Source: Onthophagus taurus
Lineage: Eukaryota > Arthropoda > Insecta > Coleoptera > Scarabaeidae
Assembly: GCF_036711975.1 (NCBI RefSeq)
Contig: NW_027248940.1
Location: 4,216,001 to 4,280,000, forward strand
Reading direction: 5' to 3'
Length of the DNA stretch: 64,000 nucleotides
Positions 1 to 11,261 of this stretch are shown here, piece by piece (the first letter of the stretch is position 1; the number at the start of each line of letters is the position of its first letter). The notes below the pieces were generated by a model. It was not told the DNA's origin. It searched no databases and worked only from the letters and a program-made list of their open reading frames with translations. Made by a program: the position numbers and the translations under genes.

Positions 1-6
1 ATTTTC

Positions 7-2730
7 TAGAGTTGGGACCGAAGCCGAATAATTATTCGCTATTCGGCTTATTCGGCCTCATTTTTAGTATTCGCCTATTCGGCTGAATATTTGGCAATTC
101 CGCCGAATATTGAGTTTTATGTGTAGACGTTTTAAATTTTAATAAATCTTGTGGTGCAGATCACAATAGGTTTACGAAACAAAACACATGATAACTTACT
201 CATCAGATAAACTTTATTTAATAAAAAAGATCAATAATCATAATTAATTAACGGCAAGTTTTCGTGCAAAAATACTAAATGGGCAGCTCTCTCTGGTAGT
301 AAGCGATTTCTTTTTTTTTTCATATAAGTTCCCTGCTTCTGAAACAGTCGCTCACTGAAAATGGTGCTTGATGGAGCGGGTAAATACACGTTTGCAAGAC
401 AACTCATTTTAGAATATTTGAAACTGTTTGTTTTCCACCAAACAAATGGATCTTCATCTCGTTTTAAGAGTTCTCCGGATAAATAACAGTCCAGTTCAAT
501 TGCTATCCTATTTCTTGGATTGGAGTCTTTAACGGCCTTACTAGACGAAGCTATGTCTTTATAGCAGTCCCAGAAAATACCATGACTTCGATTGATCCCA
601 CTTGTTGAAGGTAACTCTTCATCGGTATCTCTATCATCGCTACTGCTGCTCTCTGAATTAAATTCCCTTTGAAGCGCTTCTAAAAAAAGGTACGCCTTAT
701 AACAGATATGTTTTCAGATGAGAAAAATTGAAAACGAAATCGAGGATCAAGTAACGTTGCCATATAATAATTTTTTTCCATTTCTATATTTTCAAATCTT
801 ATCTTTACCCCTTTCAATAAAGTAAGTCTCATTTCAGTTAAATTTTCTGAAACGAGATCGTCTTTCGATAAGTATTTTATTAATGTTTTTACATTCGGAA
901 TTACGGAGGAAATGGTAGCAGAGGAGGAGCTTGCCAATTTAGTAATTTCTTCTAGCGGCTTAAGAAGCAACATACATTCTTCTAATAGTTGCCATTCTGC
1001 TACAGACAGATTCTGAAACTTTACATCATTTTCAGAAATATATAGTGTAGCCGCCCTCTTTTGTTCACACAATCGAGCGAGCATGTAAAACGTGCTATTC
1101 CATCTCGTGCGGACATCTTGGATGAGTTGATGGGGGTCACAATACGTCTTGATGCGATTATCATCTGAGTTACATTTTCCTGAACACATATGGCTTCGTT
1201 TACCACCAATTGCAACGTGTGAATAAAGCAAGGGATCGGGTCGTACATGGAGTCATTAAGGGCTTTGACCATATTAGCACCATTGTCACGTAAAATAACG
1301 TGTACTTTTTCTTGTGCTATGTCCCAAATTGTCATAATTTCAGATATTGCACTGCGAATATTGTTCGCTGTATGTTGCCCAAGAAAATGTTTCATATCCA
1401 GAACACAGTGTTTTTGTGTGAAATCATCTGTTAGCCAATGAATTGTTAAGCTAATAAAACTCTGCATATTGTTGTCATTAGTCCACATATCTGTCGTTGC
1501 AGAAACTGCTACAGCTTGGGATATTTCTTTTTTTATGACATTTTTGGTTCTGTTATATATATCTGGAATTATTACGTCGGTTATATGTTTTCGGCTAGGA
1601 CTTTTATATTTTGGCTTCATTTTTTTTATTAACCTTACAAAACCAGTGTTTTCCACTATGGATATCGGCTGATTATCTACAGCAATCATTTCTGCAATTG
1701 CATAGTTTATTTCTTTTGTTCTACTATCAATCTCACTCCACTGGGTAGTAAAAGATTCTTTAATAGTTTGTTGTATTTTCATTTTTTTGGGGGATTCTGT
1801 AAAAAAACTTTTATTTCTGTCGGATGATTTTCTTGTGACTTCTGAACACTTAATTCTTTGAAAGCCTCTGGATGCTTTCCTGAAATTAAATTAAAGTCAC
1901 TTTACGCTGTCGCAAAACATTTCTTTACGTTTGTCAAAAATATTATAAGTATTTAAGTATTAGTATTTAAGTTTAAAATTAGGCTTATAGAACAACCTTT
2001 CAAATAACCCTGTATAATGACTAAATGACTAGCATTTAACAAAAGGCTGGATATTCAATGTGAAATTAGATAGTTTTATCTTCGATTTGCTAAAAAAATT
2101 ATGAAAATCGATGTAAAAATAAGAAAGTTATCACACTTCAAACTTTACCAAAAATTGACGTGTTGCGTTTTTTTGCACCTGAGTGTATATTAATTAAATT
2201 ATATTATATTAGAAATAATATAAATTGTTTTCAATTTTATTATTTTATTTATTTTCATGTCTGTTAATGTTAGACAGTTATCCAAACACGTATATACACT
2301 TACCTTTTATGTGGTTTATAAGGGAACTAGTTGTTGCTGATTTTCCTTTTCCACCTCTTGAAATAAGAGCGTTGCAAATTGTACATTCTGCTTTACTCTC
2401 CTCCTCGGAATCTTTGAAAAACATCCAAACTTTCGATTTTTTTGTTGTACTCATATTATTCACGACACTAATTTAACTCAATGATTGAACTATCTTCTCA
2501 CCTCTCTTGTCACTTACCAAATAGGCAGTAACGAAATTTTTCGTATACTCACAAGTTCAGACATGTACGGCGATTAATGCAAATATAACCAAGATAGAAC
2601 TCGGGGAAGCACCGACTTCGAGTTCGATTATCGAGATTTGAGAAATATTCGGTTAGGCCGAATATTCGGCCGAATATACGATTCAAATGTCGGCCGATAT
2701 TCGGCTAAACTACTATTCGTCACATCACTA
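7..2730 (-). mobile_element. hAT transposon, BED-finger type, near complete
   Basis: A 2.7-kb hAT element. The left end reads TAGAGTTGGGACCGAA and the right end, on the minus strand, TAGTGATGTGACGAAT, an imperfect terminal inverted repeat of hAT type. Subterminal regions at both ends carry repeated GCCGAATATTCGG words. The right flank is GTATTTTC (2731-2738) and the six bases visible on the left (1-6) are ATTTTC, the end of the same octamer, so an 8-bp target duplication is very likely. It sits inside a Tc1/mariner copy whose transposase frame resumes at 2731. The encoded transposase is on the minus strand and broken. Confidence 0.88.
231..2463 (-). pseudogene. hAT transposase with BED zinc finger, frameshifted
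   Basis: This minus-strand hAT transposase starts with a BED-type finger exon (2463-2278; CTICNALISRGGK, then a paired His/Cys). A spacer/intron follows. The catalytic core block (about 1880-1215) contains SATTDMWTNDN and VILRDNGANMVKAL. A second block (1231-680) contains DVRTRWNSTFYMLARL, and the C-terminal dimerisation region (680-231) contains a SERLFQKQGT-like motif and LVFLHENL, ending at a stop at 231-233. The frame shifts near 1,200 and again in a T run near 685, so no single full-length protein can be made. Order and motifs match ZBED-like hAT transposases. The copy is probably dead but not very old. Confidence 0.85.
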
Positions 2731-3326
2731 GTATTTTCTAACATATCCAAGTACACTTCGCCGTTTAAATTTCCATCGATAAACACTGGACCAATCACTT
2801 GGTCTCCCAAAATGCCGGCCCATACATTAACTTTTTCAGGATATTGTGTATGCCCTTCTACAGTCAGATGAGGGTTTTCATTACTCCAATATCTGCAGTT
2901 ATGTTTATTTACAAATCCATTTAAAGAAAAAGTGCATTCATCACTAAAGCAGATATTTTTCACAAAAACGTTGTTATTATTAATAATAGTGGTCACTTCT
3001 TCACAAAACTGTATTCTCCTGTCAAAATCGTCTTCAGTTAGCTCTTGATGTATTTTCAATTTATAAGGATGGAATTTGTGAAGTTTTACAACTTTATGAA
3101 CAGAACCCAAGGATATACCAGTTGCACGAGATACCTGACGCAATGAAGTATTGGGGTTGATACCGAAATTACCCAACACTTCCAGTTGAGCGGTTTCATT
3201 CAAAACTCTCGACTCATTATGTTTTATGTTGGCAACGGACCCAGTCTGAGTGAATTTCTTCATGATCTGGATGCCTTTCATTAAAAACTGTGGCAGTTCG
3301 TCGAGCACATTCATTTTGGGATCCAT
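2731..3326 (-). pseudogene. Tc1/mariner (IS630-like) transposase, N-terminal part
   Basis: The ORF starts at 3326 with an HTH-containing N-terminus (TSLRQVSRATGISLGSVHKV, then RRIQFCEEV). It continues into the catalytic core with ICFSDECTFSLNG (first Asp), HNCRYWSNENPH, VNVWAGILGD (second Asp region) and GPVFIDGNLNGEVYLDML. After that point the reading frame enters the inserted hAT element, so the third acidic residue is missing here. It is interrupted and therefore non-functional as it stands. Confidence 0.82.
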
Positions 3327-4028
3327 ACATTAATACAATTTCAATCCTTTCCTGCAAACTGTAAACCATTATTGCTGTTTTATTTAAATAACTTTGTTAA
3401 GTGGATAACACAAAGTTGTTTAAGTAATAACCAAATAAACTTATGTTTAGAATTGCACTTTTATTTTATTCTTTTCTTGCACTGTTTCGTCTCTTTTTTT
3501 CCTTTTTTTGGCCATTCGAGTCAAGAGTAATTTTCATACAGGTTTAATGTAAAATACTTTCAATAAAATTTAGTTTAATTCATAATTATACGTGTTTAGT
3601 TTTCTTAAATATTTCCGATTGCTCCGAAATAATAAAGGTTTAATGGTCGTTGTAAAAACGAACATGCTAATTTAATTTTATAAATTAATAATAAAAGATT
3701 ACTTATTCTTGCTTTTAAGAAGGTGATTAAAGTTTTTAATATTAATTAAAGCGGGAAATTTCGAAAACGAATCGATCAATTTAAAAAAAATAAATACTAA
3801 CATATAGTACCTTAAAAGACCTTTAAAATGAGGTATCACTTGGCACCCCTTTCCATTTAAGATTTTTAAGGGGTTGGTTTCTGGCGGCGGGGGGTTGAAG
3901 TGAGTGAGTCAATTTTTGCATAAAAAGTTGTCCCCCTTGGTTTTATTCTTTACCTATTTCAGCGATTTTCTTTTTAAACTTCCGGATTTACAGAAATTGA
4001 GGTGGAAAGTTTTGAAATGAACATCCTG
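2731..4028 (-). mobile_element. Tc1/mariner element, right part only in window
   Basis: The right terminus reads CATCCTG followed by TA at 4029-4030, the usual mariner end next to its TA target. The transposase is on the minus strand (3326 downward). The hAT element cuts the copy at 2731, so the rest of this mariner lies left of the window. From 3,330 to 4,028 there is only AT-rich non-coding sequence leading to the TIR. Confidence 0.75.
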
Positions 4029-4811
4029 TATAAGATATATGTATATACAAGCAATATTATTAACTTACTTGGTTTTTAATTGGATGGTAATTCTGGGTGT
4101 TCATCCGCTTGTTGGTGGAACAATTTCTTCCATCACTATTCACGATCAATTCTTGAACATTTCTTCATTTATTATAATTGAGGTAACCAAGTTAGGATTC
4201 TGGATAGTTCTGGATTCATTTTTCTTATAGTTGAAGGACTAGGATTTATGATAAATTACGATTAAGTTAAAATAGTAAATAAATTTTTTTTCTTAGATTG
4301 TTTATTCGACTAACAATAATTATGTATGTACCTATGTACAGGTGTACAATAATGGGCGACAAATAAATAATACTAACCGTTTTTTTGTCCTATGAAGAGA
4401 GTATTACGAGTTCCTTATCAACATTTAAAAACTAAAATCTACAAGGAAAAAAAAAAAGAAAATTAATCTAAACATAATTAGTGTAAAAATAAATAAGTTC
4501 ATCAACTTCGTGAAAAATAAAAAAATAATCATTATAATTCTTTATACTCATAAACAACAACAAAAATGAAGAAGTCAAATAACTTTAAAGTTTAATATTT
4601 ATATGTACACATATATACAGGACGTTTAATGTGCTTAATTCAAAATAAAGTTGCAAATATTGCACACAATTTCTTATCGAACCTCCTGTATATACTTTTA
4701 ATTTAATTCTATATTAAATATAATTAATTATATTTTCATTATAATTGGGAATGAAGTACTTAAAGTATTATATTAAGAACAAAAAGTGATTTTTTTTTGG
4801 CACGACTCATT
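4029..4811. other. Gene-free stretch; putative 3' UTR of the Su(s) homologue plus a 71-bp MITE
   Basis: No coding sequence is recognised. On the minus strand this is downstream of the stop codon of the ZC3H4/Su(s) gene, and an AATAAA occurs at 4306-4301, so part of it is probably 3' UTR. A tiny TA-flanked inverted-repeat insertion lies at 4618-4688 (CAGGACGTTTAATG / CAGGAGGTTCGATAAG). Confidence 0.4.
4618..4688. mobile_element. 71-bp mariner-like MITE
   Basis: It begins CAGGACG and ends CCTCCTG, with TA on each side (4616-4617, 4689-4690). The ends are imperfect inverted repeats with no coding content. Its small size makes the call tentative. Confidence 0.4.
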
Positions 4812-7158
4812 TTACGAATTATTATGACCCCGATTTGCTCGATTTCGATTCCTAAAGTTATTATTTCGATTGTTCCTCATAAAGTTTCGGCCTCTTCGCC
4901 CTCCACGACCTCCACCCTCACGATTATGGAAGCCCCGATTTTCTCTTTGATTATTATTATTACTATTATTATTATTATTTCCACCACCTCCATTATTATT
5001 ATTATTATTGTTATTATTACTATTTCCACCACCAAAATTATTATCTTGATAAAAATTATCCTCAGCGAAATTAAAATTATTATTATCAGGATTAAAATTA
5101 GCAAATGGGGGGGCGTTCCCTAACAACCCCCCGTTTCTCGGGTCGAAATTTATGGGAAACTCGTGGGGTATCGATGGGTTTTGACCCAATAATCCCAAAT
5201 TCGATTGGTTTTGGACGTTTAATTGCAAATTTGGGTTTTGGGGGGAAATCAAAGTTTGATTTTGGAGCTGGTTTTGAAGCAAATTTGAGGTTTGGAGTAA
5301 CGCGGGATTCTGCAACAAACTTTGATTTTGAATTAGAGTTTGATTTTGAAGTAAAGTCGGGTTTATATTTGCGTTTTGAATTAAATTCGGGTTCTGTATC
5401 AAACTCGAATTTTGAATCATCAAGTTTTGGTTTTGAAGCAAACTTTGATTTTGTATCAAACCCTGATTTAAATTTGGATTCAAATTCATATTCGGATTCA
5501 AATTAGGATTTAAATTTGGGTTCAAATTAGGATTCATATTTTGATTCAACATCATTCCTAAATTAGTTTTCGTCAACAAACTCAAAACGGCCCCGTTAAT
5601 GTTCGAAGCTTGCCCCGAACATTGTACCAACCCCAAAGTACTCAAAATTCCTTGTAAAATTTGTTCGTTATTCCCTCCCGTATTTGGGTCGCGCACCGAC
5701 AACTCCTGATTCAATTTCACCTTTTGATTACTAGTCAAATTTTGGTAAAACGGCGAGCTTTGTAGCATCGCCATTTGTTGCGAATAACTCATCGCCTCGT
5801 TTTTCTCTTCCTTCCGAATCCTGGGATCGACTCTCGGAACGACGCTAGAACTAGACCCGGCTTTTGGACTTTGTTTAGGACTGGCCGGGCTATCTTTTTC
5901 ATCGAGATCTAATCGGAAGATTTTTCGTAGTCGCGGATCCCCGGTGGTGTGAGCGTCTTGCACGGTGAGTTTTAACCCGGTATAATCAGGCTTTGGGATG
6001 TCAACGATATGAACAAACCACTGTATTGGAAGGTGCGTGCTTAAACTCGCATCGATTTCAGTCGCGGGGGTATAATTTTGCATCGCTTTAAATGGAAGCC
6101 CTAATTGGCGGAGATCAACGTCTGGGCGGGAACTCCTCAAATCCATATCGCCGAAATTCGTCCTCAAATCGGTATCTTTTTCATCACCACTCCTCAAATC
6201 AACATCTTTCCCGCAAAAACTTCCTTGCTCATAAATACTAATTTTATCCCTAACAACTTTCGAATCATCCCCTGAATCGACCCTCGCTTTCCTCGGATCG
6301 GCTCTAACCGATTTCGTCGGCGATTCTTGTCTTGGATCTTTCGATTTCTCATCTTTCCTATTTGGAGATAGAGCAGAATTAGAACCACCACGAAACGTGT
6401 TCAACAACTTTGAAACTTCCTCTGAAATCGTGATTTGCGATAAATCCCCGAGCTGGCCAAACCCTGGGGAAGATTTCGCTTTATCCTCCTCTCCTTCCAC
6501 GATTTCGTCATCTTTTTCTTTGATTACGAAATCGTCGTCGCATTTTATCATCAATTTCCCGTCGTTTGAGTCGTCCGAATACCAATCGATGTTGTTTTCG
6601 TCGTTATCGGAATTCGTGTCTTTTTGGTCTTCGAGTAAATTTTGTTTCTGTTGGGATTGGATTCTTAAGAAAAGTTCTCTTTGGCGTTTAGGAAGGTTTG
6701 CGGGGATTTCCGATGGAACTTCGTCCGTTATTATTTCTAAGGCTGGTTCGTAATCGTCGTCGATGTCTTTGCTCGAATTGAAATCGTCTCGTTTTTGTGT
6801 ATTTGTGCTATAATCTTCTTCTGTATTATTTTTTTGAATATTAATTGGGCTACTTTCGATCACGTTATTGTAGTTTCTTATATCGGTGTCGCCGCGGAGA
6901 TTTCTTATGTCGACGTCGCTGTTATTTGATAAGTTGCTTTGTTGAAATTGCGAAATTTGTTGTTGATTAGCTTGGTTAAATTGGGATTGTTGATTTAAAT
7001 TAAGTTGTTGTGGAATGTCAATGGAGCGCACTATCGGGGGTGGATTCATCATTAATATGTTCGGGGGTGGTATTGAAAGGTTCGGCGGTGGCATCATCAA
7101 ATTCGGGGGGCCTTGGGGTATCGACATTTGTAATGTTCGCATATCTACATCTCCATTA
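4812..7158 (-). CDS. su(s): ZC3H4 / Suppressor of sable homologue, last coding exon
   Basis: This is the last recognised coding exon (2,347 nt, including the stop at 4814-4812). The acceptor is a T-run ending in AG at 7160-7159, and the exon completes the AA|T codon left by the previous exon. It encodes a long disordered tail. First come DVDMR, DVDIRNL and DTDIRN repeats, then RELFLRIQSQQKQ followed by IDWYSDDSNDGKL, which closely resembles the ALYLRIQQKQQ..NWYSSDEDEG block of vertebrate ZC3H4. Many DPR/DLR repeats follow (RVDPRIRKE, DLRSGDE), then QN-rich repeats (NPNLNPNLNPN, LLQNQNLIQN) and a final Gly/Asn/Arg-rich RNA-binding-like end. In fly and human this protein works with WDR82 in early termination of unproductive Pol II transcription in the nucleus. 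Plus-strand ORFs across this exon are shadows. Confidence 0.9.
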
Positions 7159-7204
7159 CTAAAAAAAAATAAAAATTTGTTTAGAAAAATTAAGTTATGA
7201 AGTT

Positions 7205-7250
7205 ATTTAACATATAGTGTAATAACTAGTTTCGGAAATATGCCATCATC
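7205..7250 (-). ncRNA. Hammerhead-like motif (degenerate Penelope terminus)
   Basis: On the minus strand the sequence reads CTGATGATGG, then a short hairpin, then CCGAAAC and TAGTT. This is the CUGANGA..GAAAC arrangement seen at the ends of Penelope-like elements and repeated elsewhere in this window. One extra base precedes helix II, and helix I is poor here, so activity is doubtful. Confidence 0.4.
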
Positions 7251-7364
7251 AGAGAAAAAGTCGAAAGGAAATTCCAAAATTGCAAAATGAACGATTGGTA
7301 ATTGAAGTTGAATAAAAATTGCTTATAATAAATCTAGAATGAACTACATGAAACATTGTTGGCA

Positions 7365-9670
7365 GAAGAGCTAATATTACTGGTAAAAGTCCTATTATGC
7401 TAGCAGAAGACCTAATATTAATAGCAGAAGACCTAATTTTACTGGCGGAAGATCTAATATTACTGGCAAAAGACTTCATACTACTGGAGGAAGAGCTAAT
7501 TCTACTGACAAATGACTTAATGCTAATGGTAGAAGACCAAATACTACTGGCAGAAAACTAGATGCTGTTAGGAGATGACTACATACTGCTAACAGCACAT
7601 CAAATACTATTTGCAGAAAGTTAGATACTGCTAGAAGAGGACCAGAGAATGTTAACAAAAGATTGGATACTGCTAATGATAAACTAAACTCTGTTAGTAG
7701 TGGACTATACATACATTGCTAGAAGATTAGATATAACTAGCAAAAGGATAGATAGTACTAGCAGAAATCTAGATTCTAGTAGAAATTAAAGTATTAATGG
7801 AAGACTAGACTTTGCTGAAAGGAGACTAAACATTGAGGGGAGACCATTTACTACTTGTAAAATGTTAAATACTTCTTGCGGAAGACGATATATTACCAAA
7901 GGGAGACCACACCTTGTTAATAGAACACTAGTACTGTTTTCAGAAGTCTAGATATCACTGGCAGAAAACTAAATGCTATTAACGGATGACTAGATACTGC
8001 TAAAAAGAACTACAGACAGTTAATTAAAGACTAGATACTGCTAATGATAGACTAGATACTGTTAATAGTCTAACTTAGTCTAGAAGATTAGATACAACTG
8101 ACAGAACGATAGATACCACTGGTAGAAATCTAGTTGCTTCTAGTAGAAGCTAAAATATTAATGGAAGACTACGTTTTTCTTATAGAAGACTAGACTCTGC
8201 TGGCAGAAGACTAATATTACTTGGAAATTACCATTTACTGCCTGTAAAATGCTAAATAGTTCTGGCGGCAGACGATATATTACCAATGGAAGACTCCACC
8301 TTGCTTATATAACACTAACACTGTTTATAGAAGTCTAAATATCACTGATAAAGGACTAAATGCTGTTAACAAATAACCAGATACAGCTAACAGAACATTA
8401 GATACTATTTGAAGAAAGTGAATAAAAGACTAGATATTGTTGTGCTAGAAGATTACATACAAATTGCAGAAGGATAGATACCACTGTAGTAGTTATAGAA
8501 GACTAGACTCTGTTCGCAGACAACTAAATATTGGTGGGAAATCATTTACTGGTTGTAAACTACTAGATACTTCAGACGGAAGAAGATATATTTCTTATAA
8601 AAGACTAGACTCTGCTGGCCGAAGACCTAATACTATTGACAAAAATTTAGAAATTATTAATGGAAGACTAGATCTTTTTTATAGACGACTAGATCCTGTT
8701 GGCAGAAGACTAAACATTGCTGGTAGAATACCTAATACCACTGAGAGAAATCTAGATGCTTCTAGTAGAAGTGATACTAAACAAAGTGCCAAAAAAATAG
8801 CAACACTTCGAAAGAACTAAAATTTTTACAAGAAATTAGTATTTATTTCAGTCATAACAATTGAAAAATACCAACAATATATGTCCCGATTGTCAAAACT
8901 CTGCGAGACATGCTCTGCTGAATGAGATGATCAATGATATCTTGTGGAATCTCATTCCAGGCTTGATGTAGACGACGACAAAGTTCCTGCAAGGAGTTTG
9001 CAGCTTGTGGTAAACGCATTATATAGCGGCCCATCATATCCCATACATGCTAGATCGGGTTTAAATCCGGAGATCAAACAGGCCAGGGGCGAATTTCTAC
9101 TCCTTCTTCCTGTAGGAAGTTTGATAGATGTGGGCGATATGACGTCGGGCGTTATCCTGCTGGAACATGATTTCAGGGCATTCGACTTTCTACATCCAAA
9201 TGTTTTGTTAAGATTCCAGCTTAGTGACTCATTTTTTTTCAAGGTTTTGCAATTTTTTGGCACGTAGTGTATTAATGGAATACTAAATTTTCCTTATAGA
9301 AGACCAGAATCTACTGGCGGAAGACAATAATACTACTGATAAAATCTAGATCCTTCTATAGAAGCCAAACTGTTTATGGAAGATTAGATTTTCCATATAG
9401 AAGACTAGACTATGCTGGCAGAAGACTAAATATTGCTGGCAGAATACTACACATTGCTGGAAGACCATTTACTGCTTATAAAATGGAAGATACTTCTGGC
9501 AGATGACGATAGTACCAATGGAAGACTCCACCTTGCTTATAGAATACTAACACTGTTTACAAAAGTCTGGATATCAATACCAGAAAACTACTTACCACCA
9601 GCAATATGCTGGATACTGCTCGTAGAAGACAAAATATTACCAGTGGAAGATCAAATCATCATTATAGAAG
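7365..9670. repeat. Degenerate 21-bp minisatellite
   Basis: Hundreds of bases of imperfect tandem copies of a unit close to GCAGAAGACTAGATACTGCTG, with spacing variants. Because the unit is 21 bp, some frames stay open and encode degenerate RRLDTAS/RRLNIAG heptads (for example 8464-8820); I do not regard these as genes. A Tc1 remnant interrupts the array at 8,778-9,268. The same unit occurs on the opposite strand at about 20,000-20,080 and 44,515-44,760 in the neighbouring gene's intron. Confidence 0.8.
8778..9268 (-). mobile_element. Internally deleted Tc1-like element
   Basis: The ends carry inverted GTGCCAAAAAA..GCAA.AC repeats (left near 8,786, right near 9,250-9,263). Between them, on the minus strand, lies the C-terminal end of a Tc1 transposase (LPQAANSLQELCRRLHQAWN, then IPQDIIDHLIQ), with an upstream catalytic fragment in another frame (DNARPH-like region near 9,130-9,170). 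Most of the transposase is missing and the rest is frameshifted. It is inserted within the 21-bp repeat array. Confidence 0.7.
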
Positions 9671-10440
9671 ACCAACACTACTTATTGAAGACTACACACG
9701 TGTTATCTGCATTTTTTGGCACCGAATACTTTGTTCAAAAATTTGTGATTGAGCATACTTAACTCTATAATTCTATTTAACCGATTGAACTAAAATTTTA
9801 ACACATTATTCTATACACTAGTAATTTTGGTTGGAAGCAGAAGTTTGCCAGTATATTAATAATTTCTTATTGCCCCAAATCCGAAAATAATACTATACCG
9901 AAGACAATCATTAAGGTAAAGTATGAAACAACCACATCAAATATACTCCTCATGAGCTCCACTTGACAGAACTGAACTTTCCGTCTTAAAGACTGATTTT
10001 TCGATTTCTGAAATTATTTGAAGCTAAAAAGACGATAACTCGTTATTTTTGTCCAATCTATGAAGAGAAACAAAACCATCTTGATCAAAAAACAGTCTTG
10101 ATTTTTTTTCTCTCTTCTAGGGATGGATCAGTAAAATCGTGTAGGGATGAAGATTCATGTAGGAAAATTTGGAGTTGTTTTCGAAAAACATAACGCAGCC
10201 AATTCTGACAAAGGACCTCCATCTCAAATGACAACTATTTGACAGTTAAATGACAATTCTTAGATAGTCCGGCTGACAACAACCTTCTTTTGATAAATAC
10301 TACAAAATAAAGGAAAGGGGAATTCCCGAGATATAATAAATCGAAAACTGCAAAAAGGGGAGCTTATTTAGCAGCGAAATCATGTTGCTGAGATTACAAT
10401 AAAAGAACATCTAACATTGACAGATCATTAAAATTCTTAC

Positions 10441-10804
10441 TTTTGTTGCAGTCTCATATCTAAATCTTGTCCAAATGCTTTCCCACCAAAAGTAGCTTGT
10501 CCAATTCCTGATCTATTAACCGGTTCGGGATCTTGCCACCGCGACGGTCGATTCCTCGGTTTATCTTTGTCCTTTTTCGGGTCGTGCATCGCGTCCGAAT
10601 TATTATTACCATTATTACCCAACCCGACGTCGAACGGCAACGGTAACATGTTCGGATCGGCATCCGGCGGGCCAAAATGCGCCTCTAACTCTTTCTGCGT
10701 CTGGTTAATCTTGAACGAGGCCTCTTCGCGACTCATCCGAGGAAACCGACCCAAAATGTCTTTAGGCGCCGTTTCGATGTGTTTAAAAAGAATTTGTTTT
10801 AATC
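10441..10804 (-). CDS. su(s): ZC3H4 / Suppressor of sable homologue, exon with post-zinc-finger conserved block
   Basis: The acceptor TTTTATAG ends at 10805 and the donor GTAAGA starts at 10440 (364 nt; enters phase 1, leaves phase 2). It encodes LKQILFKHIETAPKDILGRF followed by PRMSREEASFKINQTQKELE, a block just after the third CCCH finger that is conserved between Su(s) and ZC3H4. Then come a low-complexity NNGNNN stretch, KKDKDKPRNRPSRWQDPEP and GIGQATFGGKAFGQDLDMRL. The frame joins cleanly to both flanking exons. Confidence 0.9.
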
Positions 10805-10857
10805 CTATAAAATAAAGTTAATAAAATTGTTGAAATAAGGTTTGTGGGAAATCTTAC

Positions 10858-11059
10858 TTTCATTGAGGGGTTTTCCGTGGGCGAATTTGCAGTTGTCGCT
10901 TTCTAAACACTGCTGACCTGTGTGGTAGAATTTGCATGGAAAATCTGAGTGCATATAAAAGCATTTGTCACCTTTCGCGCAACAATCGTTCAAGTAGAAC
11001 TTGCATAATTCCCATTTCATCGGCGGTTGACTTTCGTGCGAATACTGACATTCGTCGCC
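10858..11059 (-). CDS. su(s): ZC3H4 / Suppressor of sable homologue, CCCH zinc-finger exon
   Basis: A 202-nt exon: acceptor CCTTATAG before 11059, donor GTAAGA from 10857. It begins with GDECQYSHE, which completes finger 1 started in the previous exon (C-x7-C-x5-C-x3-H across the splice). Finger 2 is CKFYLNDCCAKGDKCFYMH (C-x7-C-x5-C-x3-H) and finger 3 is CKFYHTGQQCLESDNCKFAH (C-x8-C-x5-C-x3-H). All Cys/His ligands are present. Three adjacent CCCH fingers of this spacing are the hallmark of the Su(s)/ZC3H4/ZC3H6 family and bind RNA. The splice inside finger 1 restores ligand spacing exactly, which strongly supports this gene model. Confidence 0.93.
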
Positions 11060-11261
11060 CTATAAGGAAAAATTAAAAAAATTAATTATAAAATAAAATT
11101 CTTAATAACGAAATGAAAATGTCGCAGGAAAAATGGTTATTTTAAGAATTTCTTTTTTATTTCTAATCGCGGCCTCTACATTTAATATCATATCAACCTG
11201 AAACTGTTGCGCCTATGAACGACCTTGGCTTTGATTAAATTGGGAAATGATGTTATCCGAT

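Larger units (their letters stand above)
7159..10440 (-). other. Intron of the Su(s) homologue (3.3 kb)
   Basis: Donor GTAAGA at 10440 and acceptor TTTTTTTTTAG ending at 7159. It is filled by a degenerate 21-bp minisatellite (about 7,365-9,670), a Tc1 remnant (8,778-9,268) and a hammerhead-like motif (7,205-7,250). From about 9,720 to 10,436 I see only AT-rich unique-looking sequence with no recognisable feature. Confidence 0.8.

Noticed and set aside
1021..1231. Overlap of two hAT frames as separate genes
   Set aside because: They are consecutive parts of one transposase shifted by an indel, not two genes.
5105..5506. 133-aa plus-strand ORF with FGFEANFDF repeats
   Set aside because: Antisense shadow of the QN-rich repeat region of the Su(s) homologue.
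8464..8820. 118-aa ORF with RRLDTAG heptads
   Set aside because: By-product of the 21-bp minisatellite; units are degenerate and interrupted.
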